From Anomaloglossus baeobatrachus (taxonomy: Eukaryota; Chordata; Amphibia; Anura; Aromobatidae): DNA of 64,000 nucleotides. Below, piece after piece: positions 1 to 11,393 of the stretch. The notes below the pieces were generated by a model. That model saw only the letters and a list, made by a program, of their open reading frames with translations, did no database searches and had not been told where the DNA came from. The stretch covers positions 334,170,742 to 334,234,741 of the forward strand of contig NC_134357.1 of assembly GCF_048569485.1 (NCBI RefSeq). The letters run 5' to 3'. Position 1 is the first letter of the stretch. Each line of letters starts with the position of its first letter. The position numbers and the translations under genes are program-made.

Positions 1-702
1 AGTAGCTCCCTGAGAGTGAGGAGCTGGGAGTAGCAGCTCCCTGGAGAACAGAAGTAGCTCCCAAAGAGTGAGGAGCTGGGAGTAGCAGCTCCCTAGAGTT
101 GAGTAGTAGCTCCCAAAGAGTGAGGAGCTGGGAGTTCGAGCTCCCTGGGGACTTTTGGCTAGGTCGCGGACGGTGGTCTGGGACCGAAGGAATCGGAGAC
201 CCGGTCGCAGGGTATTGGAGAAAGGTGCCAGGCTTAGTTTTGGGGAACGGCAGGCACCGTAGTACCTAGTAACCGTACCAGTACCGAGCACGGCGGGGTA
301 CTTGACCCTAGATCAGGGAGTAATTAACCTGTGGAGGATAGTTTCTTTATGGACTTTCCCCAAGAGCTCAGAGATCAAAGGCATCAACACAACGAGGGGG
401 ATAGGGGTTTCCAGCTTATGCGGCCCACTGAAATCCCAAGTGTCAGCCATCGAGACAGTGGGGAGCGGGACCCCGACAGCTTTAAGCATAGGGGTCACAA
501 CAAACACTAAAATACAGTGCACGGAAGCAAGGTACAGACCATCAGCAATACCAAAGGGAGCGGACTCCTGGAAGTGCTCCTCTGAAGTGGCAGCGGCACC
601 CAGAGACTTGGTTTACCTTTGTGTCAGAGTCTGCTTTGCGGTCGCATCACTACCAACACTGCCTGAGTGAGTACGCTGTCCTCCCCTGCTTCCAACTTGC
701 AG
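1..702 (+). mobile_element. LTR retrotransposon fossil, upstream LTR (partial)
   Basis: This stretch is closely similar to about 1276-1975 inside the LTR at 1018-2247, so it is the remaining part of an upstream LTR of the same element. Its left end lies outside the window. It begins with imperfect repeats of about 40 bp built around AGTAGCTCCC and GAGGAGCTGGGAG. The superfamily (Gypsy-like) is inferred from the purine tract and TG...CA ends of the partner LTR. The element is broken. Confidence 0.7.
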
Positions 703-1017
703 GAAGGAACCGGAGTATACAGGTTGTTTGGGTGGTGGGTTGAAGGGAGAGGGACAATGGGAATGGAATGTTGCAGGAAGGGTCTGCAGTGGAGTAGGCT
801 AAGCTACCGGCTACCGCTACAACCAGTAGCATTCCCATGGATCTTATAAATGTGAACTCTGAGAGTTTTATGCAATGTTTAAGTGATGTGCCTACCCTGT
901 GTGGGATGAGAAATTGTTGAATTAAAGATGTTACTTCTTTTTCTCTTTCAGTTAAAACAAAATAAACCTCTGGGTGTCCTGTAGCTCGGGGACGAGCTAC
1001 GTTTAACCAAGGGGGAA
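703..1017 (+). mobile_element. LTR retrotransposon fossil, internal remnant with polypurine tract
   Basis: A short internal remnant lies between two LTR copies. It ends in a purine-rich tract (AAGGGGGAA at about 1009-1017) directly before the TGTGACG start of the next LTR, as expected for the plus-strand primer of an LTR retrotransposon. No gag or pol coding sequence is visible, so the element is heavily deleted or was non-autonomous. Confidence 0.6.
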
Positions 1018-2247
1018 TGTGACGCCACTGAACTAGTCAGGGTGTCACAGGGTACTCCACATTTTTCTTGTTTGGTGCAGGACTCAACCCCTCATGGTTC
1101 TGGGATCCTAATTTTTGATATTGCTCCATCAGCATGTAAATCCTAATCACACCTCACACCACACCCTGTCAGGCACACCAGTGGGTGGTCTAGCTGGAAC
1201 AGGGCCACTCTCCTAGGGGTCAGGCAGACTGGTGGGAGGGAAGAAGTCAGAGAGAGAAAGTGGAGAGCAAAGCAGAGTCAGTTCAGACATAGCTCCCAGA
1301 GAGTGAGGAGCTGAGAGTAGCAGCTCCCTAGAGTTGAGTAATAGCTCCCAAAGAGTGAGGAGCTGGGAGTTGGAGCTCCCTGGGGACTTTTGGCTAGGTC
1401 ACGGACGGTGGTCTGGGACCGAAGGAGTTGGAGACCCGGTCGCAGGGTATTGGAGAAAGGTGCCAGGCTTAGTTTTGGGGAACGGCGGGCACCAGAGTAC
1501 CCAGTAACCGAACCAGTACTGAGCACGGTGAGGTACTAGACCCTAGATCAGGGAGTAGCTTCACGCAACCTGATAATTAACCTGTGGAGGATAGTTTCTT
1601 TATGGACTTTCCCCAAGAGCTCAGAGATTGAAGGCATCAACACAACAAGGGGGATAGGGCTTTCCAGCTTATGCGGCCTACTGAAATCCCAAGTGTCAGC
1701 CATCGAGAGCATAGCTTCACTACTTAACAGTGGGGAGCGGGACCCCGACAGCTTCAAGCATAGGGGTCCCAAAGAATACTAAAATACAGTGCATGGAGGC
1801 AAGGTACAGATCATCAGCAATACCAAAGGGAGCGGACTCCCGGACGTGCTCCCCTGAAGTGGCAGCGGCACCCAGAGACTTGGCTTACCTTTGTGTCAGA
1901 GTCTGCTTTGCGGTCGCATCACTACCAACACTGCCTGAGTGAGTACACTGTTCTCCCCTGCTTCCAACTTGCACTACGCTTCCCTACACCTTCACCATCC
2001 AGAGTCCCGGGGCCTCCCCTACCCGTGGAGGGAACGTCATCTGGCTGCCCCACTCCATCTCCCCTGGGTACTCCCAATGGCAGCGGCGGTACTCCCCTTA
2101 CCACGAACCATGGGTGGCGTCACAAACTCTTATCCCCTGTAAATACCCCCTTTGCATTTGAAGTGGCCGCGAGCCCCCGGGTCCGGAGACCCTCGAGCCA
2201 CAGCAACCCCCAGATCCGAGCGGTTCGACCACTGCAGGGGCGGCACA
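1018..2247 (+). mobile_element. LTR retrotransposon fossil, downstream LTR
   Basis: A 1230-bp LTR starting TGTGACGCC and ending GGGGCGGCACA. The same start and end motifs recur in the LTRs at 6925, 8083 and 15190, which defines a common family. The upstream copy at 1-702 matches its middle part. Confidence 0.75.
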
Positions 2248-2460
2248 AATGCAGTGGAAACAGACAGCGCTGTGGGCACAGAGAATGCTGTGGAGACAGA
2301 GAACGCTGCGGGCACAGAGAGACCTGCGGGCACAGAGAGACCTGCGGGGACAGAGAGACCTGCAGAGACAGAGAACGCTGCGGGGACGGAGAATGCTGCA
2401 GCGACGGAGAATGCAGCGGGGATGGAAAACGCTCTGGGAACAGTGAAACCTGAGGATAAT
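2248..2460. repeat. GC-rich minisatellite
   Basis: Imperfect tandem units of about 12-18 bp (GAGAACGCTGCGG, GAGAGACCTGCGG and variants) begin directly after the LTR end. Open frames on both strands here have purely repetitive translations and are not genes. Confidence 0.8.
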
Positions 2461-2569
2461 GGGACAGTTGCTCCTCTTCTGTTGGACAGGAGCGTACCTC
2501 GCACCTAGCCCGCGTACAAAGTATGTCCTCACGCTAGCCAGTGCCAGCATGGGGACGTAGTCCTTTGAT

Positions 2570-2640
2570 TGCCAATGTATGTAAAGTGCTGTGGAATTAA
2601 TAGCGCTATATAAATGAATAAAATTATTATTATTATTATA
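2570..2640 (+). repeat. LINE/SINE-like 3' tail with (ATT)n
   Basis: The segment GCGCTATATAAATGAATAAA followed by (ATT)n matches the 3' tail style of vertebrate L2/V-SINE-type retroposons. No 5' part could be delimited; 2461-2569 holds nothing I recognise. Confidence 0.5.
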
Positions 2641-2816
2641 TAGGAATCGCAGGGTTCAGCATTAAACGCACCCTGCGGGGCTTTAAAGGGCCAGCAGCCA
2701 GCAAGATGCGGCTGCCGTTCTAGTACTGCGGTCCCTGAGAATCTGTCCAGGGGACACAGAAAAAGTCATTGCGAGCCGCATACGGCCCACGGGCCGGATG
2801 TTCCCCACCTCTGGTC
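2641..2816 (-). mobile_element. hAT transposon end fragment (possible)
   Basis: On the minus strand this reads CAGAGGTGGGGAACATCCGG and continues with GGCCCGTGGGCCGTATGCGGC-type sequence, a common start of vertebrate hAT elements. No partner end or 8-bp duplication was found. Confidence 0.4.
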
Positions 2817-2845
2817 TAAGTGGTCGGTAGGAGCCAGAACTCTTA

Positions 2846-3426
2846 GGGGTACTTGCACTTTGCGACATCGCTACTGCGATATCGTCGGGGTCAAATCGAA
2901 AGTGACGTACATCCGGCGCCGGTAGCGACATCGCAACGTGTAAATCCTAGGTGCGACGATGAACGAGCACAGAAGCATGAAAATTCGCTGATCTTTGTCA
3001 CGTCGTTCATTTTCATAATGTCGCACCAATAGGAGATACGATGTTGTTCCTCGTTCCTGTGGCAGCACACATCGCTGTGTGTGAAGCCGCAGGAGCGAGG
3101 AGCATCTCCTTACCTGCCTCCACCGGCTATGCGGAACGAAGGAGGTGGGCGGGATGTTTACATCCCGCTCATCTCTGCCCCTCCGCTTCTATTGGCCGCC
3201 TGCCGTGTGACATCGCTGTGACGCCGCATGACCCGCCCCCTTAGGAAGGAGGCGGGTCGCCGGACAGAGCGACGTCACAGGGCAGGTAAATGCGTGTGAA
3301 GCTGCCGTAGCGATAATGTTCGCTACGGCAGCTATCACAAGATATCGCATGTGCGACGGGGGCGGGTACTATCGCGCTCGGCATCGCTATCATCGGCTAG
3401 CGATGTCGCAGCGTGCAAAGTACCCC
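2846..3426. mobile_element. PIF/Harbinger-type MITE, copy 1
   Basis: A 581-bp element with inverted ends GGGGTACTTGCACTTTGCGA / ...GCGTGCAAAGTACCCC, flanked by TTA (2843-2845 and 3427-3429). TTA/TAA duplications are typical of PIF/Harbinger. It shares long internal inverted sequence built on CGACATCGC and has no open reading frame. Related copies lie at 19194-19785 and 21556-22129. Confidence 0.85.
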
Positions 3427-3429
3427 TTA

Positions 3430-3866
3430 ATGGTTGGTAGGGTATCAAACACTTATTTCTCTCTGCAAAATGCAAATAAATTTAGATAATTTATACAATG
3501 TGAATTTATTTTTGATATTCTATCTCTCACTGTTAAAATTAACCTACCTATAAAATTATAGACTGTTTTAAGCTGGGAAGGGACCAATATTCATGGACAT
3601 TCCTAAGATGATAATGTCAGCCGCAGCTATCTGCTTTACCTTTGGTGGTTATCAAATAGAGGGGAACCGCACACCGCTTTTTAAACTATTTATTTATTTG
3701 GTTAAACAAGGCTAAAAACACCCTTTCGTGTCACATAAAAGGCACTAAAGAGTGTTTTTAGCCTTGTTTAACCTAATAAATAAATAATTTAGAAAGAGAC
3801 GTGAGGTCTATCATATCCAACGTACTCCACAAATGGAAACCTGAAAGACATAAAAAGAGAGGTAAA
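3430..3866. repeat. Non-coding spacer with a small foldback
   Basis: AT-rich non-coding DNA. At 3694-3786 two arms containing GGCTAAAAACACCCTT and AGAGTGTTTTTAGCC can fold into a hairpin. Nothing else recognised. Confidence 0.5.
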
Positions 3867-6074
3867 TGTACCGCCCCCGTGTCAGCAGCCGGAACAGCTT
3901 GGATCTTGATCCGCGATTGCTCGAGGGGATCTCCGGACCCTGGAGTCGTGCGGCCACTCAAAACAAAAAGGAGGGATATTTACAGGGGACTGTACGTTTA
4001 AAGTTCGTGACGCTACCCCCGGTGTGTGGTAAGGTGGAATACCACCTCTGCCGTTGGGAGCACCCAGTGGCGATGGGATGGCAGCCAGGTGTTTAACCCC
4101 TCCGTGGGTAGGAGGGATGCCCCGGGGCTCGGTGATGCTAGCGAAGGGATACCGTCGGGGAGGTAAGGGTCACTGCGTACACACTCATTCCAATAACGCT
4201 GACACCGACAACTTGTAAACTGAAGTTCTGAGCACCGCTGCAGCAGGGATGGAGCATGCCTGGATCCCATGCCCTTTGGTTTTGCTTGTTAGCCTGTGAC
4301 CTTTTCCTTGGCACCTTTCTACTGATTGGTCCCTGTAGTGCAAAACTAGTCGGGTCCCAGTCACCAGTGTGGCTAACTGGGTGAGCTTGCTCTCAGGGTT
4401 CACGCTTGGGATTTTCTTGACTGCGGATTGGGAAAGTCCTATCCCTCTCGTTGCGCTAGTACCCCGATTTTGGAGCGGGTGGAGAACGAATCTTGAAGGC
4501 TCCGTCCTCCTCGGGTGAATTACCAGGACGCTTGAAGCTACTTCTGTGAAGCCCCGTTACCTTCAGGTCTCCTCAGGGTCTTCAAGGACTTCACGTGCTG
4601 AGAATCTTCTGTCCTCCGGTAGGTCAGTTTAACTTCAATGGGATTCGTGATGCCACCCTCGGTATTGCGGTCAGGGGGGTGACTGCCACTGCAGTTTAGA
4701 GAGCGTCTGGGGCTGATGGTAAATGCAGTCTGGTGTTATGGCCTCCCGAGAGTGAGGCTGGCCCCAGGGGCTCTGGTGTAAGTGTGTAGTACCACAGGTC
4801 GCAGAAGAACTCACACACAAGCAGCAATGTCTTTCAGGGTTTTTACTCACTTTTAGATGGTAGGGGTGAGTCAACCCGGGCGATGCTATGATGAACCAGG
4901 TGGAACCAGGTATTCCTCAGGCTGATCCAGGGGTGACTGCTGACTCGCCTTCCTAGCCCTTCTTGTTTTGAGGTGACCACGACTTGGAGTGCTCCGGGAT
5001 CACCCAGGGAAGTCGCAACTGCCATTCTCCCCTTTCTGGCCCGTTTGCTGGCAGCGTGGACCAAGTAGAGATGGCTTCTTGCCCTGTCCCATTTATGGGC
5101 CCCCTCGTTGCTGCTGATGCTGCGGACTCTGTGTAGGTTGGTGAGGCACATTCAGCGCCCTCACCAGCAGGCTTTGCAGGCCGAGTAAATGGGTTCCTGC
5201 TCTAGGGACCTGTTTCCCCGTGCGGGCCTGGCCTACCGGTAGTCTTACTCAGCCACCTCTTCACTAGATGGATTTTAGGCAGCACCACTGGGTAGCCGCT
5301 CTCCCCCGTTAACAGCCACTACAGGTGCAGGGTCTGAGCGTGTCCTACTCCTCTGCCCCATACCTCAGACGCGGCTGCTCCACTCCTCTCCTCTTGCTGC
5401 CACTGCACACTCTGCAGCTTCCAGTCTCACTACCCACCACTAGCTGGGATGCGAGGGCTACGCCCCCTCCCAGGGTCTGCCCAGGTGTCCCCTCTAAGCT
5501 GTGTGTGTGTGTCCTGGTTAATAGTGTCTGTGTGTCCACACCCTGGTCAGCCTTTGGAATTACATGTTTTGTACTCACTCAGCCTGAGTGCAGTACTCAG
5601 TGGCGCCTGACCAGGTCAGGGGCGCCACACTTCCCGGCCTAGGGTCCACGTACCCTGTCGTTCCCTGGCCCCTGCCCGGAGATGGCACAAGGCCACTGGC
5701 TGCCCTCCTTGGCAGTTCCATGCCCCTTGTCATGATCCCCTGCGACCGGGGTTCCAGCTCCTACCAGACCCAGACCAACGTCTGCCACCTAGTAACAAGG
5801 AGCTCAGCTCCTGACCTCCTTTCACTTTCACCTTCAACACAACACTGACTGTCTCCTGACACTCCTGACCCTCCCTAAGTGGGTGACCCTATTCTCTTCA
5901 GGGTACCCATTGGTGTGTCTGGCGGGTGTGGTGCAGAATGTTTCTAGGATTTTGATTAGCTTGATCTTAACAACACCAAAGGTCAGGGACCCATAACCAA
6001 GGAGGAGATGGATATCATGCGAAAGGGCAGATTGCACAATACACTGTGACGACCTGATAGGCCAGGCCATCACA
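3867..6074 (-). mobile_element. Solo LTR fossil interrupted by a nested LTR
   Basis: In reverse orientation the sequence matches the LTR family at 6925-8074: on the plus strand it starts TGTACCGCCCCC and ends GGCCATCACA. It is split by the insertion at 4545-5629. I found no matching duplication at the outer ends, so one boundary may be rearranged. Confidence 0.7.
4545..5629 (-). mobile_element. Solo LTR fossil nested in the 3867-6074 LTR
   Basis: A 1085-bp insertion flanked by CTTC (4541-4544 and 5630-5633). In element orientation it starts TGTGGCGCCCCTGACC and ends GGGGCTTCACA. The outer LTR reads continuously on both sides when compared with 7560-7620. The 4-bp duplication marks it as an integrase-type insertion. 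Confidence 0.8.
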
Positions 6075-6356
6075 CAGGCACCTATTAATAGGGGTGGGTG
6101 TCTTAGATACCTGGTACTCCCCAGCGATAGCCTGGGAACACAACAGGAATGCATGCACTGCTCCTTTAAGAAGCGGGGAACATACGCATGCATGCAACCT
6201 AAGCACGCCACAAGGAAACTCACATGGTGTGCGTGGGCCCTGGAAACCAGGAGCGTCGACGGGCACAGACACTGGAGGAACAGCTGAGCGGTGAGCAAAG
6301 AAGCGAGTATGTCAGTGTCCATGCTGGTTAGTGCGGAGAACACTGGCGTCACAGGT
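6075..6356. other. Unassigned GC-rich repeat-like sequence
   Basis: It contains GCTCCTTTAAGAAGCGGGG and a GTCGACGGGCACAG stretch that look repeat-derived, but no ends, duplication or coding sequence could be fixed. Confidence 0.3.
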
Positions 6357-6850
6357 ACGGTCCCATGATCAGTGTTTCTGGATGCAGCATAATTTTGCCG
6401 TGTCCAAAATACTGCATTTTACAATACAAGCAAAGTGGATGGGATTAATAGAAATTTCATGTCTACTGTGCTTCTTTTTTACTCTGCATAAACTGATCTG
6501 CTGAGTGGTTTTGCAAGCCGCAGGTTGGAATGCTGAGTTTTCTGAGCGGTTTTCCCCCATAGACTTGCGTTAGTTGTGAAAAATCCGCAGGTAAAAGACA
6601 CACATGCGTTTTTGGTGTGTTTCTGCCACGTAAACACACAAAAAATGCAAGTAGTCCTCACCTAATGTCAATACCAGGAAGAAAACATCTTTATTTAAAG
6701 GATGATACGAAACAGAGACAAAAAATGCAGTGTCAAAAATACACACAAAAATGCAGTGAAAAATATGCAAATAAACTAAGGTGCGGAGATGGTGCAGAAA
6801 TTCTGCAGCATCAAAAACTCAACTGATCCTGATCATGGAAACGTAGGCTT
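6357..6850. mobile_element. MITE-like element with CCCATGATCAG ends
   Basis: The left side reads CCCATGATCAGTGTTTCTGG and the right side ends CTGATCATGGAAACGTAGGC, so the two ends are imperfect inverted repeats. It is filled with AAAAATGCAG-type low-complexity sequence and has no credible coding frame. Its right part is duplicated at 9157-9420. Confidence 0.5.
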
Positions 6851-6924
6851 AGGGCTCAAGGAATGGAGCTCTTAAAGGGAACCTGTCAGGTCCAATATGC
6901 ACCCAGAACCACGAGCAGTGGGTG

Positions 6925-8074
6925 TGTGCCGCTCCCGTGGAAGCAGCCGAGCTGCTCGGATCAGGGTTCTCAGTGGCTCGAGGGTCTCCGGACCCGGGGG
7001 TCGTGCGGCCGCTCAAATGCAGGGGTATTTACAAGGGATTATAGAGTTCATGATGCCCCCCGTGGTGCGCTGTAACTGGGGTGGATACCGCCGCTGTGTT
7101 TGGGGAGTACCCGGGGTGATAACGAGGGCAGCCAGGTGTTGTGACCCTCCACGGGTAGGGGGAATGCCCAGGGACTCGTTGTGGGGATAATGCCGTGGGA
7201 TGCAGGGGTCACTCTTTTACTCACTAAGTCCATTAAGCAGACACCGATAACCAGGTAAACAAAGTCTCTGGACACCGCTGCCGTTGAGGGGAGCTAGTTT
7301 GGGTCCCGTCCCCAATGGTGCTAGCTGGTGATCCGTGACCTGCCTCCTGGAACTAAGTTTACTTCTCTGGTGGTCTCGGTAGTGTGGAACTTGCCAGCTC
7401 CCGCTCCCCACTGTGGCTAAGTGTGGGTGCTTGCTCTCTGGGCTCACGCTTGGGATTTTCTGGACCGTTTTGGATGGAAAGTCCTATCCCCCTCGTTGCG
7501 CTAGTGCCCCGATTTTGGGAAAGAATCTTGAAGGCTCCGTTCTCCACGGGTAAATTATCGGGTTGCATGAAGCTACTCCCCGACCTAGGGTCCACGTACC
7601 CCATCGTGCCTCGGTCCAGGACCGGTGATGGTGCAAGGCCGCCGGCTGTCCTGCTCGACAGATCCGAGCCCCTTGCCACAATCCCCTGAGACCGGGGGTC
7701 TGACTCCTCTAGGCCCAGACCACCGTCTGCAACCTAGACAGTTTCCTTATGGGAGTCACCGCTCCCAACCTCCTCAGAGCTCCTCACAGCTCGAGGGCTA
7801 CACTCTCACCACCACTCACTAACTCACTCCTCGACTACTCTGACTACACTCCTCACCTCCCCTCCCTGACCCCCCAGGTGGGCGACTCTATTCCACTCAA
7901 GCCGTTTACTGGTGTTTCTGGTGGGTGTGGTGCAGGGTGTATCTAGGATTTGATTTGCTGTTGTAGGCAACACCATTTGGTTAAGGACCCATAACCAAGA
8001 GGGAGGTGGATACTGCCCGGGAGGGTAGGTTGTGCAATACCCTGTGACGACCTGATAGTCCAGGGGTTGTCACA
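6925..8074 (-). mobile_element. Solo LTR fossil (copy C)
   Basis: A 1150-bp LTR in reverse orientation. The plus strand starts TGTGCCGCTCCCGTGG and ends GGGGTTGTCACA, with a GGTG duplication (6921-6924 and 8075-8078). It sits in the TTAA-type MITE. No internal element sequence is present, so it is a solo LTR. Confidence 0.85.
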
Positions 8075-9156
8075 GGTGCATATGTGACACCCTGGCAAAA
8101 ACCAGGTAGTCACAGATAGGCCCCCACACAACACCCTGCCCTCACCAAGTAACACACAGCCAACCAGAAACCCTAGTCACCCCCCCTTATGGAAAGATAG
8201 GCAAACCAGTGGGCGGGACCAGTTGGTTGGACACACCCACCCCGGGGTCTAGACAGCTCGGACCGGGAAAACAAGCGGATTAGTCTGAAGTTCAAGTTGA
8301 AAGGAGTGTGGGCTGGAGATAGGTGTAGCTCCAGCAGAGGAGGTTCAAGTTGAACGGTACCAGGGTTGGAGCCCTGGTGCCTTGGCTAGGAGGCAGACGG
8401 TGGTCTCCGTCAGCAGGAGATGGGAAGACGGCTCGGCAGAACCGAGGTGGACCGGGACATGGTAGTAGTCCGCCGGTACCAACACGGGGAACTGACCCGG
8501 AAACCGTAGCATAGAGGGGGTACTCGGACCCTGAAGCCAGGACCGAAAACCAGCGGCCTGGTAAATTAACCAATTGAGGCCAGGACTAGAGGTCCTGTCC
8601 CACCCAAAGTCCCTCATAGAAGACAACAGCCCACCGATAGGGATAGGAGGTCACCGCCAAGGCCCATAGATCCCACGGGCCAGCGTCTGCGGGCACGGCT
8701 CCTGTGGCCACATCCAGCCGGGAGCGGACTCCTGAGTTTCAGACTAGGAAGTCCACCATACACAAAACAGTGCAGAGGAAAAGGACAGTGACCACCAGCC
8801 TGGGTGGGGGACCTGAGTGCAACCGGCCGCGGCAACCGGCCACCAGCACCTTGGTTTACCAAAAGACTCGTGTGATTCATTTACTGTGAGTAACCAAATA
8901 TCCCCCTGCACGTCCGGGCACACTGGGCCTTGCCACCGCTACACCCTGCACAAAGACACTGGGTCCCGAGGCAACCATCTCAACCCACGGAGGGGTTAAC
9001 ATCCAGCTGCCACTACATCTCCCCCGGGTGCCCCATAACAGCAGCGGTGGTGTCCCACCTCACCACACACCGTGGGTGGCGTCATGAACTTAATACGTCC
9101 CAGCCCGTACATCTATGTCCCCCCTTTTATTTGGCGTGTCCGCGAGACCCACGTAA

Positions 9157-10843
9157 ACACACATGCGTTTTTGGTGTGTTTCTGCCACGTAAACACACAA
9201 AAAATGCAAGTAGTCCTCACCTAATGTCAATACCAGGAAGAAAACATCTTTATTTAAAGGATGATACGAAACAGAGACAAAAAATGCAGTGTCAAAAATA
9301 CACACAAAAATGCTGTGAAAAATATGCAAATAAACTAAGGTGCGGAGATGGTGCAGAAATTCTGCAGCATCAAAAACTCAACTGATCCTGATCATGGAAA
9401 CGTAGGCTTAGGGCTCAAGGAATGGAGCTCTTAAAGGGAACCTGTCAGGTCCAATATGCACCCAGAACCACGAGCAGTGGGTGTGTGCCGCTCCCGTGGA
9501 AGTGTCACGGGCGGGGAGGAGGGTGTCAGCACACCGCGCTCACCCCTTCTGCTCGGGTCCGGCAGCTGCTCAGTGGTGGCTCGAGCTGTGGGCCGGATCC
9601 CAGGGTTTCTCGAGCGACACTCCTCGCCCGTGAGTGAAAGGGGATTTGTGGTTGGGTGTGGGGGATTGTTATAGTTCGTGACGCCACCCACGGTTGTGGT
9701 GATTTCACCACCGCTGCTCAATTCGGGGGTCCCGGGGATGGTGATGCGGAGCAGCCAGGTGTTGTGTTGCCCCTCCGTGGGTAGGGGTTGGTGATCCCGG
9801 GGCCCGGTGGTGGAGAAGGAGGTGCGGGGCCTGGTGGGCGCAGGGACGCGGGGGCAGCGCTGTGCCTTGCGGCACTGTGGTACTCACTCAGCCTGAGACT
9901 TGGACACAGTTTGTACGGTAAACCAAACGGCTGGTAGGACGGTCCCACAGACGGCTGCACCTGCACTCCCGGTAGTTGACGGTGATGTCCCTCTTCCTTG
10001 CACCTATGTTTGACTGATGGTAGCGGCGGATTCCCTCCGGTTACCCGCTCCCCGACTGCAATCTGGGCCGGAGGAGCTCTACACTTTGCCCGCAGGCGCT
10101 GGCCCTGAGAAACTGGTGCCGTGGCGGTGGCGGTGTCTCTCTGCTTCAGGTTGGGCTGTTGCCTTCAATCGGAACTTGGTTGTTAGGGGATCTACGTCCC
10201 CTTCACTGACGGATTCGGCAAATTTGGCAACTCCTAGCCTTGCCAGGGTCCGAGAGGCCCTTGCCCTGGTGCTGACTGTCCTTCGGAACACTGCTCCAGA
10301 CCACCGGGCACACAGCCAACGGGGTCCTTCCAGGAACTTCCAAACGGTCCCCCTCCAGACAGTCACCGCCGTCGCTGACCTTGCTGTTCTGGCCCTACAC
10401 AAAGCTGGACCCTTCAGGCTTTGCACACTCTCTGCTCTGTCACCACTTCTTGCTCTCCTCCTTTTCCACTTTTCCTTCCTTCACTTTCACTTCTCTGTTG
10501 TTTACTCAAGCTCGTCCCTGAGCTGACTGCCTGGTACTTCCCGCCTCCAGAACTGTGATCTCCTTGGTGGGCGGAGCCAACCGCCTGGCCCACCCCCTGG
10601 TGTGAATCATCAGCCTCTGGAGGAAGGCAACAAGGATTTCTGGTTAGCTGTGATGTGCCTACCTGGAGTGTGGGGTGTGGTGGTGTTGTGACCTGTGACC
10701 CCTGGCTTGCCCAGGGCGACACAGAAGCAGCCGAGCTGCTCGGATCAGGGTTCTCAGTGGCTCGAGGGTCTCCGGACCCGGGGGTCGTGCGGCCGCTCAA
10801 ATGCAGGGGTATTTACAAGGGATTATAGAGTTCATGATGCCCC
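9157..10843 (+). repeat. Duplicated block (copy of 6598-7059) with a nested LTR
   Basis: Positions 9157-9502 and 10728-10843 match 6598-6943 and 6944-7059. By eye I saw a single mismatch (near 6752/9311). The gap between the two parts is the LTR at 9503-10723. The block carries the end of the 6357-6850 MITE, the TTAA-type MITE start and the first part of LTR C. Confidence 0.85.
9503..10723 (-). mobile_element. Solo LTR fossil (copy E) nested in the duplicated block
   Basis: A 1221-bp insertion flanked by GAAG (9499-9502 and 10724-10727). In element orientation it starts TGTGTCGCCCTGGGC and ends CCCGCCCGTGACA. The original copy of the block at 6943 lacks it, which proves the boundaries. Open frames of up to 169 codons inside look like chance frames in GC-rich LTR sequence. 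Confidence 0.85.
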
Positions 10844-11393
10844 TCGAGCCACCCACCGGAAGGACCGGGCCGGGCAGCGGCAGTTGCTGGCACGGGGGCG
10901 GCACACATATTGCTATTTCCGGCCTAACTGTCCCTGTATACACTAACATAGATAAAGGGATCTTTTGAAAAAGTATTTCTAAATATCTTTTACCATATGC
11001 TAATGAGCGCAGGGACTACTCCCCTGGGCGTTAGTTCCCTGGCTAGTCGGCTCCATTAGCATGTTAGCATGGCCCTGTGTCAGATGATGATCTCAATCAC
11101 CTCTCCGCTGCCATCGCCGCCCGACACTGGATTTCGGCTCAGTGCACATTACCCTGGAGTTTCGGTCATGTGCACTACTTAAGTTGGAAGCCAGGACGCA
11201 TACACCCAGATTCATAGTGCGCATGACCGAAACTCTGGGGTCATGCGCACTGAGCCGAAATAAAGCTTCGGACGCGACGGCGGCGGAGAGGTGAGTGAGA
11301 TCATCATCTGACGCTGTGCATTTATTAGCATGTTAGCACAACCACAGGAGCGTACTAACATGCTAATAGAGATGACTAGCCAGGGGAACTAAC

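Larger units (their letters stand above)
8083..10905 (+). mobile_element. Solo LTR fossil (copy D), split by an inserted duplicated block
   Basis: It starts TGTGACACCCTGGC and ends GGGGGCGGCACA with a CATA duplication (8079-8082 and 10906-10909). LTR sequence runs 8083 to about 9156 and resumes at about 10844. The sequence between is a copy of 6598-7059 carrying a further nested LTR. It was inserted only a few bases from LTR C and in the opposite orientation. Confidence 0.75.

Noticed and set aside
2098-2550. Cys-rich open frames on both strands (up to 186 codons)
   Set aside because: They span the LTR end and a GC-rich minisatellite; the apparent Cys-rich repeats follow the DNA unit.
10017-10526. 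Plus-strand open frame of 169 codons
   Set aside because: It lies wholly in the GC-rich LTR at 9503-10723, overlaps a frame on the other strand and shows no known motif.
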